This document shows, in pieces, positions 13,933 to 14,024 of a DNA stretch of 14,024 nucleotides. The DNA is from Bacteroidales bacterium. GTDB taxonomy: Bacteria; Bacteroidota; Bacteroidia; Bacteroidales; Bacteroidaceae. The position numbers and the translations under genes are program-made. Every line of letters starts with the position of its first letter. The stretch's first letter is position 1. The DNA is taken from the NCBI GenBank assembly GCA_004552155.1, contig SFPF01000051.1, positions 1 through 14,024 on the forward strand, in the 5' to 3' direction. The notes beneath the pieces were generated by a model, which was not told the origin of the DNA, made no database searches, and worked only from the letters and a program-made list of their open reading frames with translations.

Positions 13933-14024
13933 TGTCCCGTAAAAATTGGGACGAAGTTTATTTAATCAAATAGTCCCTCAAAGAGGGGATAATCGAGTTC
14001 TTTGACATCGTTGAAATTAGTCTT
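13933..14024 (-). mobile_element. Probable end of an insertion sequence
   Basis: TGTCCCGTAAAAATTGGGAC (13933-13952) contains a small palindrome (GTCCC...GGGAC) and looks like the tip of an IS element. Just inside it a minus-strand frame ends at 13962 with a transposase-like tail. The other end lies beyond the window, so neither the terminal repeat pair nor the target duplication can be checked. Confidence 0.45.
13962..14024 (-). CDS. Transposase C-terminal fragment (partial at window edge)
   Basis: Reading the minus strand from the window edge gives KTNFNDVKELDYPLFEGLFD and a TAA at 13964-13962. This short acidic tail next to a terminal palindrome resembles the C-terminal end of IS transposases of the IS4-like DDE group in Bacteroidetes. 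Only 20 residues are visible, no catalytic residue is in the window, and the family assignment is tentative. Confidence 0.4.
   Translation of the reverse strand, partial: KTNFNDVKELDYPLFEGLFD

Overview
The window looks like chromosomal DNA of an anaerobic Bacteroidales bacterium, most likely of the Prevotellaceae. The evidence is a type IX secretion (T9SS) cargo protease and the T9SS/gliding lipoprotein GldH, a DUF3575 protein, the class III ribonucleotide reductase pair nrdD/nrdG, A-rich start regions without Shine-Dalgarno sequences, and promoters of the Bacteroidetes primary-sigma type (TTTG, 19-21 bp, TAnnTTTG) in front of several genes. Genus and species are inference; no rRNA is present.

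Layout: 1-815 (minus) holds a partial secreted protein and, 14 bp upstream of it, a DUF3575 protein. 1147-3714 (minus) is nrdD-nrdG, with nrdD split by a 5-bp tandem duplication. 3715-4314 holds the nrdD leader and promoter and, upstream of it, an array of four palindromes at an exact 21-bp period. 4369-6540 (minus) is a GH20 beta-hexosaminidase broken at both ends, with recO (6623-7348, minus) upstream. 7349-7618 is a repeat-rich intergenic region with inverted arrays of an 8-bp unit and paired CTTATAAG sites, leading into a strong promoter for tRNA-Glu and rpsT (plus). A bidirectional terminator separates rpsT from manC (8120-9199, minus). tRNA-Leu(CAA) follows (plus), then a T9SS-sorted subtilase (9804-11972, minus). 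11973-12568 is a divergent intergenic region with a promoter running straight into a terminator-like hairpin and further inverted repeats. gldH and cysQ (plus) follow, run together without a proper stop/start between them. The right edge (13933-14024) is probably the end of an insertion sequence with the last 20 codons of a transposase.

How the genes fit: nrdDG makes deoxynucleotides without oxygen. GH20, the subtilase and GldH belong to the secreted/outer-membrane machinery of a protein- and glycan-degrading anaerobe. manC feeds GDP-mannose into surface polysaccharides; recO and rpsT are housekeeping.

Three loci (nrdD, GH20, gldH/cysQ) carry frame-breaking lesions, four breakpoints in all. 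Real gene decay and assembly error cannot be told apart from this sequence alone. The most unusual non-coding structures are the 21-bp palindrome array (4095-4172), the 8-bp inverted repeat arrays (7375-7476) and the promoter-hairpin plus downstream foldable region (12197-12432).
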